From the NCBI GenBank assembly GCA_023014485.1, contig JAJOZX010001567.1, positions 592,501-656,500 of the forward strand: 64,000 bases of DNA. Reading direction: 5' to 3'. A model generated the notes under the pieces. It saw nothing but the letters and a program-made list of their open reading frames with translations, did not search any database and had not been told where the DNA came from. Each line of letters begins with the position of its first letter. Position 1 is the first letter of the stretch. Below, in pieces: positions 62,906 through 64,000 of the stretch. The stretch is from Bathynomus jamesi (taxonomy: Eukaryota; Arthropoda; Malacostraca; Isopoda; Cirolanidae). Made by a program: the position numbers and the translations under genes.

Positions 62906-63340
62906 GGGTCGCGCGTCTTAAGATACCTAAGCACCACCACGGGCGAAAACGTGTTTTTGATGGATATCACTATTTTCACACTTCCTCTATCGCGTGGTTT
63001 GGGTTATAATGACCTTACGACACTAGAAGTATGATTGAAACCCTTATGAAGCGAACTACTTTTTTCACCTCTATCGCCAGCCAAAAGTTCACCTAAAGTT
63101 CGGCATAATAAGAAAATAAAAAAATTAAAAAATATATACATAAAATATAAAATATGAAAATCTATTCCAAAAACTCATCAACATCTTCATTAGCATGCTT
63201 AGAACTCTAATTTAGCCAAAAATGAACGTTCTAGCTCAATTAATAACAGAGATACTATTGCGAGAATATTGCTGAACTTTGGAGGCGATTTCTGGCGAAT
63301 TTTAATTTTGGCGCCTAGGTACCTTAAGACGCGGAACCCC
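62906..63340. repeat. element with 30-bp imperfect inverted ends
   Basis: GGGTCGCGCGTCTTAAGATA with CCTAAGCACCA at the left matches the complement of TGGCGCCTAGGTACCTTAAG with ACGCGGAACCC at the right. About 435 bp, no recognised coding content. Probable MITE; target duplication unclear. Confidence 0.6.
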
Positions 63341-63654
63341 TCATAATGTCTTCCAATTACAAACCTGTTTACATATGTCATTCATGTGCGTTTTATTCCT
63401 TACTGTCCGTATAGTCAAACAAACGTAATTTGAGAGTGTAAAAGTGAAGGTGTTTGTTTCAACACTAAGGCCAGCCGCACACAGAATCGTCTTACGACTC
63501 ACGACTGATGACTTTGGTCGTGACGACTCAAATCGCGTGTGATTCTACATTTAATGAATGCAGCGACCGCGACGCGATTCGCGTCGATTGGTATAACTTT
63601 TGCCGTTAGTTATGCATAAATGGATGTCTAAGAACCAACAGTAAGATAGAAGGA
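63341..63654. other. possible terminal region of the Merlin element
   Basis: GGCCAGCCGCACACAGAATC at 63470 followed by short inverted words (ACGACTCACGACT/GTCGTGACGACT) resembles a transposon end, but no partner is visible within the window. Confidence 0.35.
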
Positions 63655-63900
63655 CGCCGTAAAATAGCAGAAATTAACGAAAGTAAATTTGGAAAGAGGA
63701 AATACAGTAGGGGACGTTTCGTAGAAGGCATATGGGTATATGGCGGGATTGAGCGAGGTAGAAACGGGAAGTGAAAATTTTATAGTACCAGTTGACAAAC
63801 GGGATGCTGAGATTCTAATTGGTATTATTAAGGAACGGACTCGACCTGGTACCAAAATAATATCATGCTGTCGAAGAGCGTACGCAGATTTAATCCCTTA
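63655..63900 (+). pseudogene. Merlin (ISXO2-like) transposase relic
   Basis: 63661-63765 reads KIAEINESKFGKRKYSRGRF then VEGIWVYGGIERG; in a second frame, about 63750-63895 reads SENFIVPVDKRDAEILIGII and GTKIISCCRRAYADL. This is the core of the ISXO2/IS1595-like DDE domain found in eukaryotic Merlin transposons. The first catalytic Asp (normally EIDESKFG) is Asn and the second (normally IISDCW) is replaced by Cys. One frameshift lies near 63755. The third acidic block, if present, is beyond the visible similarity. Inactive. Confidence 0.8.
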
Positions 63901-64000
63901 AACGACGGGCATGTATAAAATCGGCAGCCTCCACATGCGCAAAAAAAAATCAGAAAATTGAAAATTTAATAAAGTTGAAATTTTTCAAATAAACCCATTA

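Overview
The window looks like intergenic or heterochromatic DNA from an arthropod, most likely a decapod crustacean. The evidence is AACCT (TTAGG-type) telomere-like repeats, very dense TA, GT, CT and ATT microsatellites, crustacean-style LINE reverse transcriptases, and Tc1/mariner, hAT-type and Merlin transposon fossils. I found no convincing host protein-coding gene and no functional rRNA or tRNA gene. The recognisable coding sequence all belongs to transposable elements, mostly broken by stops, frameshifts or nested insertions. The species assignment is inference.

Layout. 1-8 kb: telomere-like repeat, a LINE-A fragment, a Tc1/mariner relic, a 5S-derived SINE and a foldback element. 8-15.3 kb: two DNA transposons almost touching (8249-11560, a divergent hAT-like element; 11571-15306, a BED-finger hAT), each carrying younger insertions. 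18.4-19.7 kb: a complete-length DD37D mariner. 20-23.6 kb: foldback element, LINE-B, LINE-C and a 264-bp tandem array with tRNA-like units. 24-31 kb: mostly featureless AT-rich DNA with one clean retroposon (26893-27180, 12-bp target duplication). 31-38 kb: LINE relic, SINEs, MITEs and a long CT array. 38.9-40.9 kb: the best-preserved LINE (LINE-D, 510 codons). 41-50.6 kb: Tc1 relics, LINE-A copies, and a mariner deletion derivative. 51.3-52.2 kb: a very long inverted repeat. 54-57.6 kb: LINE-E (endonuclease and RT) broken by nested insertions. 57.9-60.8 kb: a second divergent hAT-like element, coding frame broken once. 61-64 kb: MITEs and a Merlin (ISXO2-like) fossil.

How the parts relate. 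Three kinds of SINE (tandem tRNA-headed, single tRNA-headed, 5S-headed) share one central block, and the tRNA-headed ones end in a tail matching the 3' end of LINE-A, suggesting a parasitic SINE network mobilised by LINE-A. Most LINE-A 3' ends run straight into TA or GT microsatellites, while Tc1/mariner-type elements with CAGGGTG-like ends repeatedly sit inside TA arrays. Retroposition may therefore create the TA arrays and TA-targeting transposons then use them.
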